A stretch of DNA of 64,000 nucleotides. It comes from Bromus sterilis (lineage: Eukaryota > Streptophyta > Magnoliopsida > Poales > Poaceae). Shown here one piece after another: positions 12,301 to 22,360 of this stretch. The stretch is taken from positions 309,576,031-309,640,030 of the forward strand of contig OX465600.1 in the NCBI GenBank assembly GCA_950022295.1. The letters run 5' to 3'. The translations under genes and the position numbers were made by a program. Within the stretch, counting starts at the first letter, position 1; each line of letters begins with the position of its first letter. Under the pieces are notes generated by a model that made no database searches, was not told where the DNA came from, and saw nothing but the letters and a program-made list of their open reading frames with translations.

Positions 12301-12892
12301 CCGATTTATGTGAATGCAAAGCAATATGAAGGCATCCTTCGTCGCCGTCGTGCTCGCGCCAAGGCAGAGAAGGAGAATAGGCTGGTCAAGGCCAGAAAGG
12401 TACGGCTCGCCTTCTCAAGTATAAACCTAGGAGCCATGGCATGCAAATTTCCTTCTTTCTTTTGCATTCATGTGAGTTCTTTCTACAATGCAGCCATATC
12501 TTCACGAGTCACGCCATCTTCATGCAATGCGCCGTGCAAGAGGCTCTGGTGGACGCTTCCTCAACACAAAGAAAGAGATCAATGGGAAAAACACTGGTGT
12601 TGTTAGCAAGGCAATGGCTGGTGGTAACCTGCTTATGCACCCAGTTTCATCTCTCAGTTCAGAGATGCAGCACTCTGAGCAGGGAAACCCAAGCAGTGTC
12701 TCCAGCCTGTCTGGCTCAGAGGTGACAAGCTTGTATGATCATGAAGATGTGGAACACTACCACAACTTTGAGCACCTCCGGACACACTTCTTCACCCCGC
12801 TGCCGAGCATCATGGACGGTGAGCATGGGGCTGGCAACCCCTTCAAGTGGGCAGCAGCTTCTGATGGCTGCTGCAACCTCCTCAAAGCATGA
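9365..12892 (+). CDS. NF-YA: Nuclear transcription factor Y subunit A (CCAAT-binding factor, HAP2 class), 338 aa, five coding exons
   Basis: Exons are 9365-9671, 11415-11515, 11675-11740, 12256-12399 and 12494-12892; all introns are GT-AG and the frame stays open. NF-YA joins the NF-YB/NF-YC histone-fold pair in the nucleus and makes the specific contacts to CCAAT boxes. Residues 1-28 contain six Gln and eight Ala. An N-terminal WWVGSQLLYGEP segment and an acidic/aromatic NDHFELGLGQS segment (about 125-135) are typical of the plant family. The core at about 170-232 has both halves: the NF-YB/C-binding helix (DAPIYVNAKQYEGILRRRRA, 172-191) and the DNA-binding part (PYLHESRHLHAMRRARGSGG, 207-226). 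The conserved intron splits the core after Lys206. The C-terminus is Ser-rich. The start is chosen as the first ATG after the leader intron. No defects are seen. The miR169-type site in the 3' UTR implies post-transcriptional control. Confidence 0.96.
10008..10108. mobile_element. Stowaway-type MITE in NF-YA intron 1
   Basis: The left half GGAATTAATTGTGGCTGAAA and the right half GGCGACAATTAATTCCGGAG are inverted copies around a GGATGTATCTAGACGTAATT / TAGATACATC centre. This is the usual structure of the Triticeae Stowaway group, whose ends read CTCCCTCCGTTCC. The outer CTCCCTCC is decayed here, so the ends are approximate. Confidence 0.75.
10348..10423 (+). mobile_element. Extremely 5'-truncated LINE 3' tail (76 bp) with target duplication
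   Basis: The sequence CTGTGTGCATCACTCGATGC...GCAGAGG...TCCTTCTTTTTG followed by A-runs matches the 3' end typical of plant L1-type LINEs. It is flanked by 11-bp near-identical direct repeats AGGTAGTAAGC (10337-10347) and AGGTAGTTAGC (10424-10434), consistent with target-primed insertion into NF-YA intron 1. Confidence 0.65.
11093..11113 (+). mobile_element. Minimal LINE-tail insertion (21 bp) with 16-bp target duplication
   Basis: A short ATCCTCCTTTTTG plus oligo-A segment lies between TATAGATTCGATCTTT (11077-11092) and TATAGGTTCGATCCTT (11114-11129), which differ at 2 of 16 positions. The inserted core is the same 3' end word as in the tails at 10348 and 13967. It lies in NF-YA intron 1. 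Confidence 0.55.
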
Positions 12893-13013
12893 CTTGAGGG
12901 GGTGGCGGGCAGCCAAAATATCATGAGATGGACTAAACCGGCAGCAGCATCTGCTGCCGGCATCGTGTCCAGCTCCAGGTCAGGGATCGTCCCTGCCGTC
13001 ATCTGGCTGTCCG

Positions 13014-13034
13014 TGGGCAATTCATTCTTGGCTC
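13014..13034 (+). promoter_or_regulatory. miR169-type target site in the NF-YA 3' UTR
   Basis: The 21-nt site contains GGCAATTCATTCTTGGCT, the complement expected for the miR169 family with the minor variants seen in its members: the A/C variant at the middle and the G/A variant opposite CATTCTT. Mismatches are confined to the ends or to wobble pairs, depending on the isoform. It begins 122 nt after the stop codon, where plant NF-YA mRNAs usually carry this site. Cleavage by miR169 is established for many plant NF-YA genes; for this gene it is inferred from the site. Confidence 0.88.
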
Positions 13035-13227
13035 ATGGCATCGGTAGTGCTTTCGCTCATCGCCTACTTGTCCTTGGAACTTCAGTGCTAGTTTCCAGGA
13101 TCCTGTGGTGAGTGGAACACCCCCTTTGCCATAAAAATTACTATCTAGGTAAGATAACTACTATTACCACTTGCTACCATTATCGGAACCGTTTCGAGGT
13201 AGCAGGTTTACGTTTGTATCGTCTCTG

Positions 13228-13233
13228 AATAAA
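13228..13233 (+). terminator. Poly(A) signal AATAAA of the NF-YA gene
   Basis: AATAAA lies 336 nt after the stop codon within a T/G-rich stretch, a plausible near-upstream element for cleavage some tens of bases later (about 13250-13360). Confidence 0.5.
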
Positions 13234-13359
13234 TGGCTGAAACTTCAGACTGGTTGGAATGGTACTGGAAATGGAGTATGTATGAAGTATTGGTATCTGT
13301 TTGGTTTGGAGAAGTATTGGAGTATGTCAAGTAAACTTGGTGATGTGTTGTAATAGTTG

Positions 13360-13957
13360 GCTTGAAGGCTCTTATTATAGACTTTGGCTTGTTCTACTCT
13401 GTGGTGTTAACACTTGAATTCAGTCACGTATTGAGACTTTTGGCTTGGTTTGTGAAGATCTTTATGTCGTTGTCTGAGAAGTGTTGTGTTTTTTTCTTGG
13501 GTAAGGCAAATTCCATTTGCTTCAAACTTGGAACTGCCAATTTGCAAGAAGGCATTGCCGTTTATTTTAGTGGAGACCTTTGTAAAATAGCAGGCCTGAA
13601 GAAAAAAGTGAATCGTAAATAATTACAGATATTACAAAGCAGTTTAGGCAAAAATTGAAGCATTGGTATAATAAATTAGCGACAAATTGTAATATTAAAA
13701 AAACAACATTATGCTTACAATATAATGTCCATTAATAATTAATTACACTTCTTACCTGACAATTAGAAATATCTTCATATGCATCACACATTTATCATCA
13801 TTATTGACGAAGATACTGGCAGGAAGCCTAGGAAGACTACATTTCCGGTGATCTCTCCAATTATTCATGAAGAGTAGGGTCTTACCTTCGATTCTATCGG
13901 AAGGGCCCGAACTTGGATAAACCTTCTGCCTCGTGCTTGACTATTTCGATCTCTCAC
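13360..13957. other. AT-rich intergenic sequence, nothing recognised
   Basis: Downstream of NF-YA the sequence is AT-rich with no open frame of recognisable type and no clear repeat. It ends at the 9-bp duplication that flanks the LINE tail. Confidence 0.5.
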
Positions 13958-13966
13958 CAACGCCCC

Positions 13967-14028
13967 ATCTATGGCTGAGTGCATCAATTGATGCAGAGGC
14001 CGGGACACCCCTTTTCGAAAAAAAACAA
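13967..14028 (+). mobile_element. Extremely 5'-truncated LINE 3' tail (62 bp) with 9-bp target duplication
   Basis: GTGCATCAATTGATGCAGAG, then CCCCTTTTCG and an A-rich end, is the same LINE 3' terminus as at 10348. A perfect 9-bp direct repeat CAACGCCCC flanks it (13958-13966 and 14029-14037). Confidence 0.7.
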
Positions 14029-14119
14029 CAACGCCCCTCCAAACACTATCATGCTCTGACGGTACTGTCGGAAAGGAACATCGACAGTTGATGCACCACA
14101 TAGGGACTACATGCATGGA

Positions 14120-14735
14120 TCCACCTAAGCAGGTAAGAATGGCTCTATCAACCCAGATCAGCGACACATTGATGAACGTTATGATTTTGGAGTTGATCAA
14201 GTCAAGGAAGTGGTTGGTTGAGAAGTGAAATAAGAAAGGTTGAGTTGGAGGAGAAGAGGCTACAAAGAAGATGTCATGGTGGGCACAAAGGGACCAGATC
14301 GAGTAAAATGTCACAACGAAGAGATGGAGGCCTGTAGGATTCAACTTGAGGAGAATCGGTTGATGCCGTAAGAGAAGGTTCCCGAGGAATAAGCTTTGAT
14401 ATTGTTGGATGGACACATCAAGATCATTTCGGGATATGACTCGAACAGAGATCATGCGATCTAGGATGGTATGGAGTGGCCAACATTTGAAGTAGTGCAA
14501 ACATGGGAGAAGGTATTACTGCTAGTGACACGTGATTTGTACATGCTGGATGAATGTGTGCATGATGCTTCATCTTTTGTTGATATGCACAAATATAGGA
14601 GAAATAGATGCGAGAAAATTATGGATGCTGCATTTTTGGCAACTTTGTGTTCTCAAATTGCCTCTAGATCCTCCAATAAACTATTAATAGTGCTCCAAAA
14701 TGGTTTTGGTGGTTGGATATGGCAGCTGTTGTAGA
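14120..14735 (+). pseudogene. Decayed Harbinger ORF1-like (NAM-associated C-terminal type) gene fragment
   Basis: Short segments such as NEEMEACRIQLEENRLMP, separated by stops, resemble the Lys/Glu-rich C-terminal coiled region of the plant NAM-associated / Harbinger ORF1-like family. The region shares several word-level matches with 27200-27860, including AGTTTTGGT-like ends and TGTGATTTGTACATG..GGA.GAA..TGTGCATGATGC. These show that the two are copies of one sequence. Both copies end in a CTCCAAAATGGTTTTG-type 3' flank. No intact frame remains. In active elements the ORF1 protein partners the Harbinger nuclease. Confidence 0.4.
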
Positions 14736-14739
14736 GTTG

Positions 14740-15230
14740 CTCTTACGTGGACAAGTGTGTCTTGCAAATGCTTGAATTCAAGTGGTTAAGTGAATGTTAC
14801 ATATTTTTATTATAAGATATTAGTAATTACGTGGATACCCATAAGGTAGCATTAGAATGAACATTATCCATGCGCACATTGAGTACATTGAAATGACTAT
14901 ACCAAATTGTATGTTATGTATTTAATATGATGGTTGGTTTCACTTTTTGCTATAACTCCAGCTTTCATTGGTTGTAATTGAGAAAAGACATCTAGAAATA
15001 TCTTCTTTTACCTTGTTCCATCATATACATGAGCTGATATTCTTAAGTTAAATTTAGACTGTGTGAGTGTGGAAACAACAAATATATAAGAATATTGGTC
15101 TTTGAAATAGTTTCATTCTTTTAACAGGCAGTAGCCATGAACTAAGTCTTAGAAATTACACAACATAATACTATTTTAACTATTGAATTTAAGGTTAGCT
15201 CACACAAGTAAAAAAACAAGGCTTTGGTCC
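14740..15230. other. AT-rich intergenic sequence, nothing recognised
   Basis: No gene, RNA or repeat was recognised in this stretch. Confidence 0.5.
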
Positions 15231-15234
15231 TGGC

Positions 15235-15515
15235 TAGAGCAGATCATTAGTCTCGGTCGTGTTACGAACCGGGACTAATGGAAGCATCAGTCCCGGTTCG
15301 AGAGGTTAGGACGCCGGCCGTGCCTCGGCAGGCATCAGTCCCAATTCGTCTGGGACCCTTAGTCCTGGTTCTAGCCACCAACCGGGACCTGACCTTTAGT
15401 CCTGGTTGGAGACACCAACCGAGATAAAAAATATTGTTTTTTTTTCAGAATTTTGACCGAGAAGACATACCTATAGTCTCGGTTGGAGACACCAACCCGG
15501 ACTAAAGGTTTTTTT
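15235..15515. repeat. Cluster of short palindromes (AACCGGGACTAA type)
   Basis: At least four near-palindromic words of about 30 bp occur. Examples are TAGTCTCGGT...GAACCGGGACTA (15250-15280), the AGTCCTGGTTGGAGACACCA word near 15400, and TAGTCTCGGTTGGAGACACC...CGGACTAAAGG (15474-15510). Such clusters form the subterminal regions of certain grass DNA transposons. I cannot place it in a superfamily with certainty, and the opposite end of the element was not found. Confidence 0.55.
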
Positions 15516-16125
15516 TTGAAATGGAAATAACTTTTGCGTACGAACTCGGAAAAAATGGTGTAATATAACAAACTGTCCATCGCAAAAAGTCCGAATCCGC
15601 TCTCAACAGCCAAATGTCGTTTGGGATTTTTTTAGATTTTCAAAGTTCCAAATGGAAATATGAAAGCAAAAAGATTTAAGTTTTTGCCTGAAATTCGATT
15701 TTTTTCATTTTTAATTATTTTTTGAAATTAATAATTGTATTCTATATAAAGATTACTATTACTTAATCATTGTTGTTTATGTTATTATAGGTTTGGAATT
15801 CAAAAAATAATATCATGTGACATCAAAGTGTAGGGGTTAACAAGATTGATAGCATAATATTATCAAGATGTTTGCAGTGCAATCTTGGAAGCTAATTGGG
15901 AGGAAAATCAAAAGTAAAGCTGGGGATGGAGTAGTGTAAGGATAGATGATCGATCGGGAAGTTTGACCATGGGTAAGCATTTTGACTTAGAGATTAGAGA
16001 TCACATGTGTTAGGATGGTTGATCAGATTATTAGTAAACTTGCCTCCTCCATGTACTATTACGCAACGGTAGCAAAAACAATTCAACATAGACGCTTAGA
16101 GTTACAGATAGAGGAGCATGTGAGC
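15516..16125. other. AT-rich sequence, nothing recognised
   Basis: This may be the interior or the flank of the palindrome-bearing transposon, then the far 3' part of the LINE remnant. No gene is supported. Confidence 0.4.
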
Positions 16126-16301
16126 TTTCCATTTCCTAAAACTTTTAGGATCCCACTGGACCCTTAACCATAAAAGCATGAAGCTCCACGTGAACCTAGC
16201 GAGATCACAATTAAAAAAAATGTTCAACATTCTCAGTATCTCCACAAGAGAACACACCGCATGAGTAGATGATCTGGTCACTCGAAGCCCAACGCCCTTT
16301 A

Positions 16302-16691
16302 TGTCAGGACCCTATTCCACCTGAAGCTACCTGAAGACTGTCAAAGTGTCGAAACACTACGTGTTTCGTCAGTTATCCAAGGGCCCAGAAGCGAAGCGGT
16401 AAAACAAAGACCAACGTCCCAGATGAAGCCACGTGGCTGGCTGTAATGGAAATTACCGCTATAATCACTGTTTATCGTCTTCCTCCTTTTACCCCGATGT
16501 AACTCTGAGAAAATAGCGGCGTCCTTATAAGCCCAGCTCCCCTCCCGTGAAATGCAAGAAGAAAGTTATCGCTCATTTAGCTTATCTAGTTAGGGTTCCT
16601 CGAGCTCCTCTTCTTCCCCGATCCAAACGAGACACCTCCAAATCAGGGGTGATCTCTCAACCAAAAATCACCACCAAATCGGGTTCTGACA
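16302..16691 (+). repeat. 5' LTR of the gypsy element
   Basis: 390 bp, from TGTCAGGACC to GGTTCTGACA. It contains a TATAA-like CTTATAAGCCCAGC (16526-16539), the likely promoter. It differs from the 3' LTR at 16310, 16414, 16461, 16514 and 16685; all are transitions. Confidence 0.95.
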
Positions 16692-16703
16692 GGGTATCAG
16701 AGC
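16692..16703 (+). other. Primer binding site, tRNA-iMet type
   Basis: GGGTATCAGAGC directly follows the 5' LTR and matches the usual TGGTATCAGAGC primer site at 11 of 12 positions (first base G instead of T). Confidence 0.88.
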
Positions 16704-17023
16704 GTCCATCTCGTTCCTCGGCGGCGAATCAAGCAGGTGACGGAGGTGCGGTTGAGCTCTCTCGTAAAATCCCGCCCACCCTCCCTGTTTGCGGCGACGG
16801 TGTGTCGATCTCTCTGGTGGCGGCTCGGCGGCGGTGTGAGCACAGTTTGCGTGCGGATCCGTGGTCAAATCGGGGTTCCAGCAACACATCGTTGTTGGGG
16901 TAAAATTCCTGCGTTTTGCACAGATCGACAACACTTTTCGGTGGCGAGTGACAACAGTTCATCCACAGGTTCGCAAGGTAAAATCCCTGTCGGGGTTCTG
17001 TTCGTCCGGCGGCGGTGTTCGAG

Positions 17024-20000
17024 ATGGCTGAGCACACGCGTGCGAAAGCCATGGAGAAACTTGAAGCAGATGTGGCATCTCTCCGGACAGAATTATCCGA
17101 TCTGCAGTCCCTCAAGTCAGAAGTCCGCCAAATTCAGTCCGAGATGAGCACCAGTGCACATCTGGATAGTAAGTTGGGTGAGCTTCATGCTTCTATGGAC
17201 AAAAACCTGAAACTCATCTTACTCTCACTGAACCCCAACACGCATACATCCATTCTTCAGACCATGAGCATGCCCACTAACCATATACCACCCCCAACTG
17301 TTCTGCACCTCCTCATACTATAACTCCTGTGAACCTACAACCTGCATTTGATAAACAACAAAAACTGACCACAGTTTCCCCACCCCCACATTCCACCATA
17401 ATCCTTGATCCACCTGTTTACACTGACAGCATAACTACCACTACTACCAGACAGGATCAACCACCCTCATATGTTCCTTATCGTCTCAGTGTACCTGAGC
17501 AACAACAACAGCCAATTCACATGGTCCTTCATAATGAGCAACCTCCTGGAGTCATGACCAACACTGGCAATTATGGACACTTTGCACCTGTAATTGCTCC
17601 CCTTTTCCAGCCAACAGTCTTCAATCAGGTCACATGTCAATACATCAACACCAATACTATGCCTCAACAACATCCTCCAGTATATCAGTCCGGCATGAAC
17701 ATTTATGAGACTCAGAGAAACCAAGTAGCCACACAATTAGGAGGACCTTCTTATTATGCTGAAGCTGTTATTAAAGGACCCAGATTAGAGATTCCTCTCT
17801 TTGATGGCACACATCCTATTGATTGGCTCATATCTTGTGAGAATTTTTTTGATATGTCCGACACACCTTATGATCAGTGGGTCAATTTGGCTACAGGACA
17901 TTTTCAGGGCAGAGCTTCTGTGTGGCTCAAGAATATATGTGTTCCCTGGCAAATGGTCACATGGCAACAATTTTGTCAAATCCTTGCTGAAGATTTACCG
18001 AAGCATCAGTGCATGAAGCGGTTCAAATGCTCAAGAATGTACAACAAACCTCATCTGTTTCGGATTACATCAACAGATTTGAACAGTGTGTTGCTCTGGT
18101 CAAAAGAGATCATCCTCTCTTACAAGAAAGTTTCCTCATGAGCTGTTTCATTGGAGGTTTAAAAGCAGACATCAAACATGATGTATGTGGTCAAAGACCA
18201 AATGGGATTATGGAAAGCTATTGGTATGCTAAAACTTATGAAAAAGCAGCTGCTGGCAGACTGACTGCTGCTCCTCAACATTTCAAACCGAGAGCTCCCC
18301 CAACACACCAGTTTTTTGCAAAACCTGTCCAACTACAGAACCCTCAAGGAGCAAGACCTCCCAACCTCTGCTGGTATTGCAGGGAACCTTGGAACAGACA
18401 GCATAAGTATAGAATAGGAAGAACTATTCACATTTTGCAGGAAGTGGAGGATGAGACAACTGAACCAGAAGTGGAAGCAACAATTCCACAAGAACAACCC
18501 TACCATACTGCTCCCAATAAACCATATAAGGACAAACCCACTGAACAATGTTGCCAACTGTCTATCCATGCTGCTGATGGCACCCCAGGTCCTGCCACTA
18601 TGTGTCTATTGCTCATCATAGCTGGTAAAAAGGCTGTAGCCCTTGTGGACAGTGGTTCCTCTGATACATTCATGAACTATCAATTTGCTATCAAAGCAAA
18701 CTGTTCCTTATCCCCCACCAAAAAGAGGCGAGTTTCTGTCGCTGGAGGAGGACAGCTGATTTCAGACAAGCTAGTGCCCAACTGCCAATACTTTATTAAA
18801 GGGAAAGTATTCTCCACAGACTTCAAAGTCATTCAACTCCACACATATGATGTTATACTGGGAGCAGATTGGATGAAAACACACAGTCCAGTAAAGATGG
18901 ATTTCATAAAAAGATACATGGTGATACAATACAGACAGAGACCACTGTACCTTCCAGACTACAGTACAGATCTGACCAACACCAAATGTATTCATACAAA
19001 GATAGAGAAAGCTATCAATCATGGTGCTGTGGGATACTTCATTCAGATACACCACGTTGTCCCTACTGAAGAAGCTCACATACCTCTCCCTACACATATA
19101 CAACATTTGCTGGATTCTTATTGTGACATTTTTGAAGAACCTGCAGGACTTCCTCCTCCCAGATCCATTGATCACACAATTGACCTTATTCCTGGTTCTC
19201 CTCCTCCCAATATAAGACCCTACCGAGTGCCTCACTATCAGAAATCTGCAATGGAGGAGATCATTAAGGAACTGCTCAGACGACAGGAAATCCAACCAAG
19301 CCTCAGTCCTTATTCCTCACCTGCTGTGATGGTGAGAAAAAAAGATGGGGGCTGGAGACTTTGTAATGACTACCGAGAACTAAATTCCAGAACCATTAAA
19401 AACAAATTTCCCATGCCTGTTATTGAAGACCTCCTCGATGAACTACATGGAGCAACCATTTTTACCAAATTGGATCTCAGATCAGGGTTCCATCAGATCC
19501 GAATGGCCACAAAAGACATTCCTAAAACTGCTTTCAGAACACACCAAGTCCATTATGACTACATCATCATGCCTTTCGGCCTTACTAACGCTCCGGCCAC
19601 TTTTCAGAATCTGATGAATATTATCTTTGGCCCATATATCAGGATTTTTATCTTGGTATTTTTTGACGATGTACTCATTTACAGTAAATCCATGGAGGAA
19701 CATGAGCGGCACTTGACAATCACATTGGATCTACTCAGGGCCAACAAATTATTTCTAAAACGAAGCAAGTGTTCTTTTGCGGTGCCCACTGTCAACTACC
19801 TGGGTCATATCATATCTTCAGAGGGAGTGGCTACTGACCCTAGAAAAGTGTCTGCTATCCTAAAATGGCCTGCACCAGACAATGTCACTAAACTAAGGGG
19901 ATTCCTTGGGCTCACTGGATATTACAGAAGATTTGTCAAAGATTATGGCAAAATCTGTCGACCTTTACATGATGCCTTAAAGAAGGACAAGTTCCAGTGG

Positions 20001-21947
20001 CAGTCTGCTCAAGAACAGGCCTTCCAAACTCTCAAACAAATCATGACTCACTGCCCTGTGTTGGCATTGCCCAATTTCTCTAAACCTTTTGTTATTGAGG
20101 CTGATGCCTGTGGGACCGGTTTAGGTGCAGTCCTCATGCAAGACAGCCGACCCATTGCTTTCATGAGCAAATCTCTTAGCCACCTGTCCCTGGGAAAATC
20201 TGTATATGAAAAGGAGGCGATGGCAATTATAGAGGCATTAAAGAAATGGCGACACTATCTCGTGGGAAACTCGTTGATCATCAAAACAGACCAACAAGCT
20301 CTGAAATTCATGGCCACACAGAGACTGACAGAAGGAATTTAACACAAGTTGCTCCTAAAGTTATTGGCTTTCGACTACACAATTGAATACAAAAAGGGCA
20401 AAGAAAATGTAGTTGCTGATGCTTTTTCCAGAAGAGACCCAGACCCAGCTCTCTCTTGTGTTCACATCACGGTGGTTCAGGCAGATTGGTTAGCTGAAGT
20501 GAAACAGAGTTATATCAATGACTCTGACAGCGCCAAGCTCCTACACAAACTCTCCAAGGACGTCCATGACGATTCTAAGTTCTCCCTTTATGAAGGAATC
20601 CTGAAATACAAAACCAGACTCTACATTGGAGCTAACACAAATTTCCGAAAAACCTTACTGCATACATTTCACAATTCAGCACTTGGGGGCCATTCTGGTA
20701 CTCGTGCCACCCTCCATAGATTGAAGAAACATTTCTACTGGCCAAAGATGAAGCAAGACGTTGAGGAATACATCGCCACATGCCCAATCTGTCAGCTCAC
20801 CAAAGTGGAACATGTTCACTCTCCTGGCTTGCTCGACCCACTTGAGATTCCTGAAGTTCCTTGGTCTCACATCTCAATGGACTTTATCGAAGCTCTTCCT
20901 AAATCCCAAGGTAAAGAAGTCATACTGGTAGTGGTGGACCGGCTAACCAAATATGCACATTTCTTACCTCTCAGCCATCCATATACTGTGGAATCTGTCA
21001 TTCAAACATTCTTGGATAACATTGTGAAGCTTCATGGCCTACCCATAGTCATTATCTCTGACAGAGACAGGATCTTTACCAGCAGACTATACCAGGATAT
21101 CCTTGCAAGCATGCAGGTCAAACTCAGTTTCAGTACAGCATACCATCCGCAGTCAGATGGCCAGACTGAGCGAGTAAATCAATGCCTCGAACAATATCTC
21201 CGTAACATGGTTTTCCAACAACCCAAGGACTGGATGAAATGGCTTTCTATGGCAGAATGGTGGTACAACACATCATACCATACATCCCTCAAGGTAACTC
21301 CTTTTGAAGCTCTGTATGCTTACCAACCCCCTCAGATTGGCGAACTATCACTCCCTAAAACAATACTGCCTGAGGCCAGTGTCACACTACAAGAAAGGGA
21401 GCAAATGACAAGTCTGCTCAAAACCAACCTTGTTGTTTCCCAGGACAGAATGAAATTCTTTGCAGACTTGAAACGCACTGACAGAACTTTCCTGGTGGGA
21501 GACATGGTATACATCAAACCTTACAGGAAAAATGCTTTCGGTCTTCGTGGATCTCTCAAGTTAAGATCCAAGTTCTATGGCCCATATCGTATTCTGGAAC
21601 GGATAGGCATAGTTTCCTACAGACTCCAACTACCTAAAGAAGCAAAGATCCATCTAGTGTTCCACATCAGCCACCTGAAGAAACACCTCGGTAAAAATGC
21701 TATTCCTCTACCTCATGTGCCACTGTTTACTGAAGACGGTAAGCTCAAAACAACCCCCTTTGTTGTCATGGATCGGAGGATCATCCAACGCAACAAAGTA
21801 CCGGTATCTCAATGGTTGGTTCACTGGGAAAATCTGTCCCCAGCAGACTCCACCTGGGAAGACCTCACCTTCTTACAAGCAACCTTTCCAGAGTTCGCAC
21901 CACCACCACCAAGACCACCTCACATTCCCCGTGCTCCTCGTGGATAA
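17024..21947 (+). pseudogene. Gypsy gag-pol, broken by two 1-bp deletions and one stop
   Basis: The polyprotein starts at ATG 17024 with a coiled-coil-like N-terminus (MEKLEADVASLRTELSDL). The reading frame slips at a C-run (17291-17295) and again at a T-run (17994-17996). A zinc-knuckle-like CWYCREPWNRQHKY (18369-18410) has Tyr where the last ligand Cys is expected. Then follow protease ALVDSGSSDT (Asp at 18648), and RT with YDYIIMPFGL and FFDDVLIYS (Asp pair 19665-19670). RNase H FVIEADACGTGLGAVLM is near 20090. The next domains are integrase with the HHCC region (20671-20800) and a DDE core (MDFIEALPKS, ISDRDRIF, QSDGQTERVN), and a chromodomain-like WLVHWENLSPADSTWEDL (about 21810-21863). 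A TAA at 20340-20342, where a Gln codon is expected, cuts RNase H. The catalytic motifs themselves look intact, which indicates recent inactivation. Confidence 0.95.
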
Positions 21948-21957
21948 GTCGCATCTT

Positions 21958-21968
21958 AAGAGGGGGGT
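21958..21968 (+). other. Polypurine tract of the gypsy element
   Basis: AAGAGGGGGGT lies two bases before the 3' LTR, the expected place for the plus-strand primer. Confidence 0.85.
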
Positions 21969-21970
21969 AA

Positions 21971-22360
21971 TGTCAGGATCCTATTCCACCTGAAGCTACC
22001 TGAAGACTGTCAAAGTGTCGAAACACTACGTGTTTCGTCAGTTATCCAAGGGCCCAGAAGCGAAGCGGTAAAACAAAGACCAGCGTCCCAGATGAAGCCA
22101 CGTGGCTGGCTGTAATGGAAATTACCGCTGTAATCACTGTTTATCGTCTTCCTCCTTTTACCCCGATGTAACTCTGAGAAAACAGCGGCGTCCTTATAAG
22201 CCCAGCTCCCCTCCCGTGAAATGCAAGAAGAAAGTTATCGCTCATTTAGCTTATCTAGTTAGGGTTCCTCGAGCTCCTCTTCTTCCCCGATCCAAACGAG
22301 ACACCTCCAAATCAGGGGTGATCTCTCAACCAAAAATCACCACCAAATCGGGTCCTGACA
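21971..22360 (+). repeat. 3' LTR of the gypsy element
   Basis: 390 bp, from TGTCAGGATC to GGTCCTGACA, 98.7% identical to the 5' LTR with no indels. Confidence 0.95.

Larger units (their letters stand above)
16302..22360 (+). mobile_element. Nearly complete Ty3/gypsy chromovirus-type LTR retrotransposon, 6059 bp
   Basis: Two 390-bp LTRs start TGTCAGGA and end CTGACA. A perfect CTTTA target duplication flanks the element (16297-16301, 22361-22365). A tRNA-iMet-type primer site follows the 5' LTR and a polypurine tract precedes the 3' LTR. The internal order is gag, protease, RT, RNase H, integrase and a chromodomain-like tail, as in Ty3/gypsy chromoviruses. The compact size fits clades such as Reina, but I cannot assign a clade for certain. 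LTRs differ at 5 of 390 positions (1.3%). With the commonly used grass rate of 1.3e-8 per site per year that is about half a million years. It inserted into a LINE remnant. Coding capacity is lost (see the gag-pol entry). Confidence 0.95.

Noticed and set aside
13865..14500. 211-residue open frame on the - strand
   Set aside because: It crosses the 62-bp LINE tail and both of its target duplications and is antisense to the Harbinger ORF1-like fossil, so it is a chance frame.
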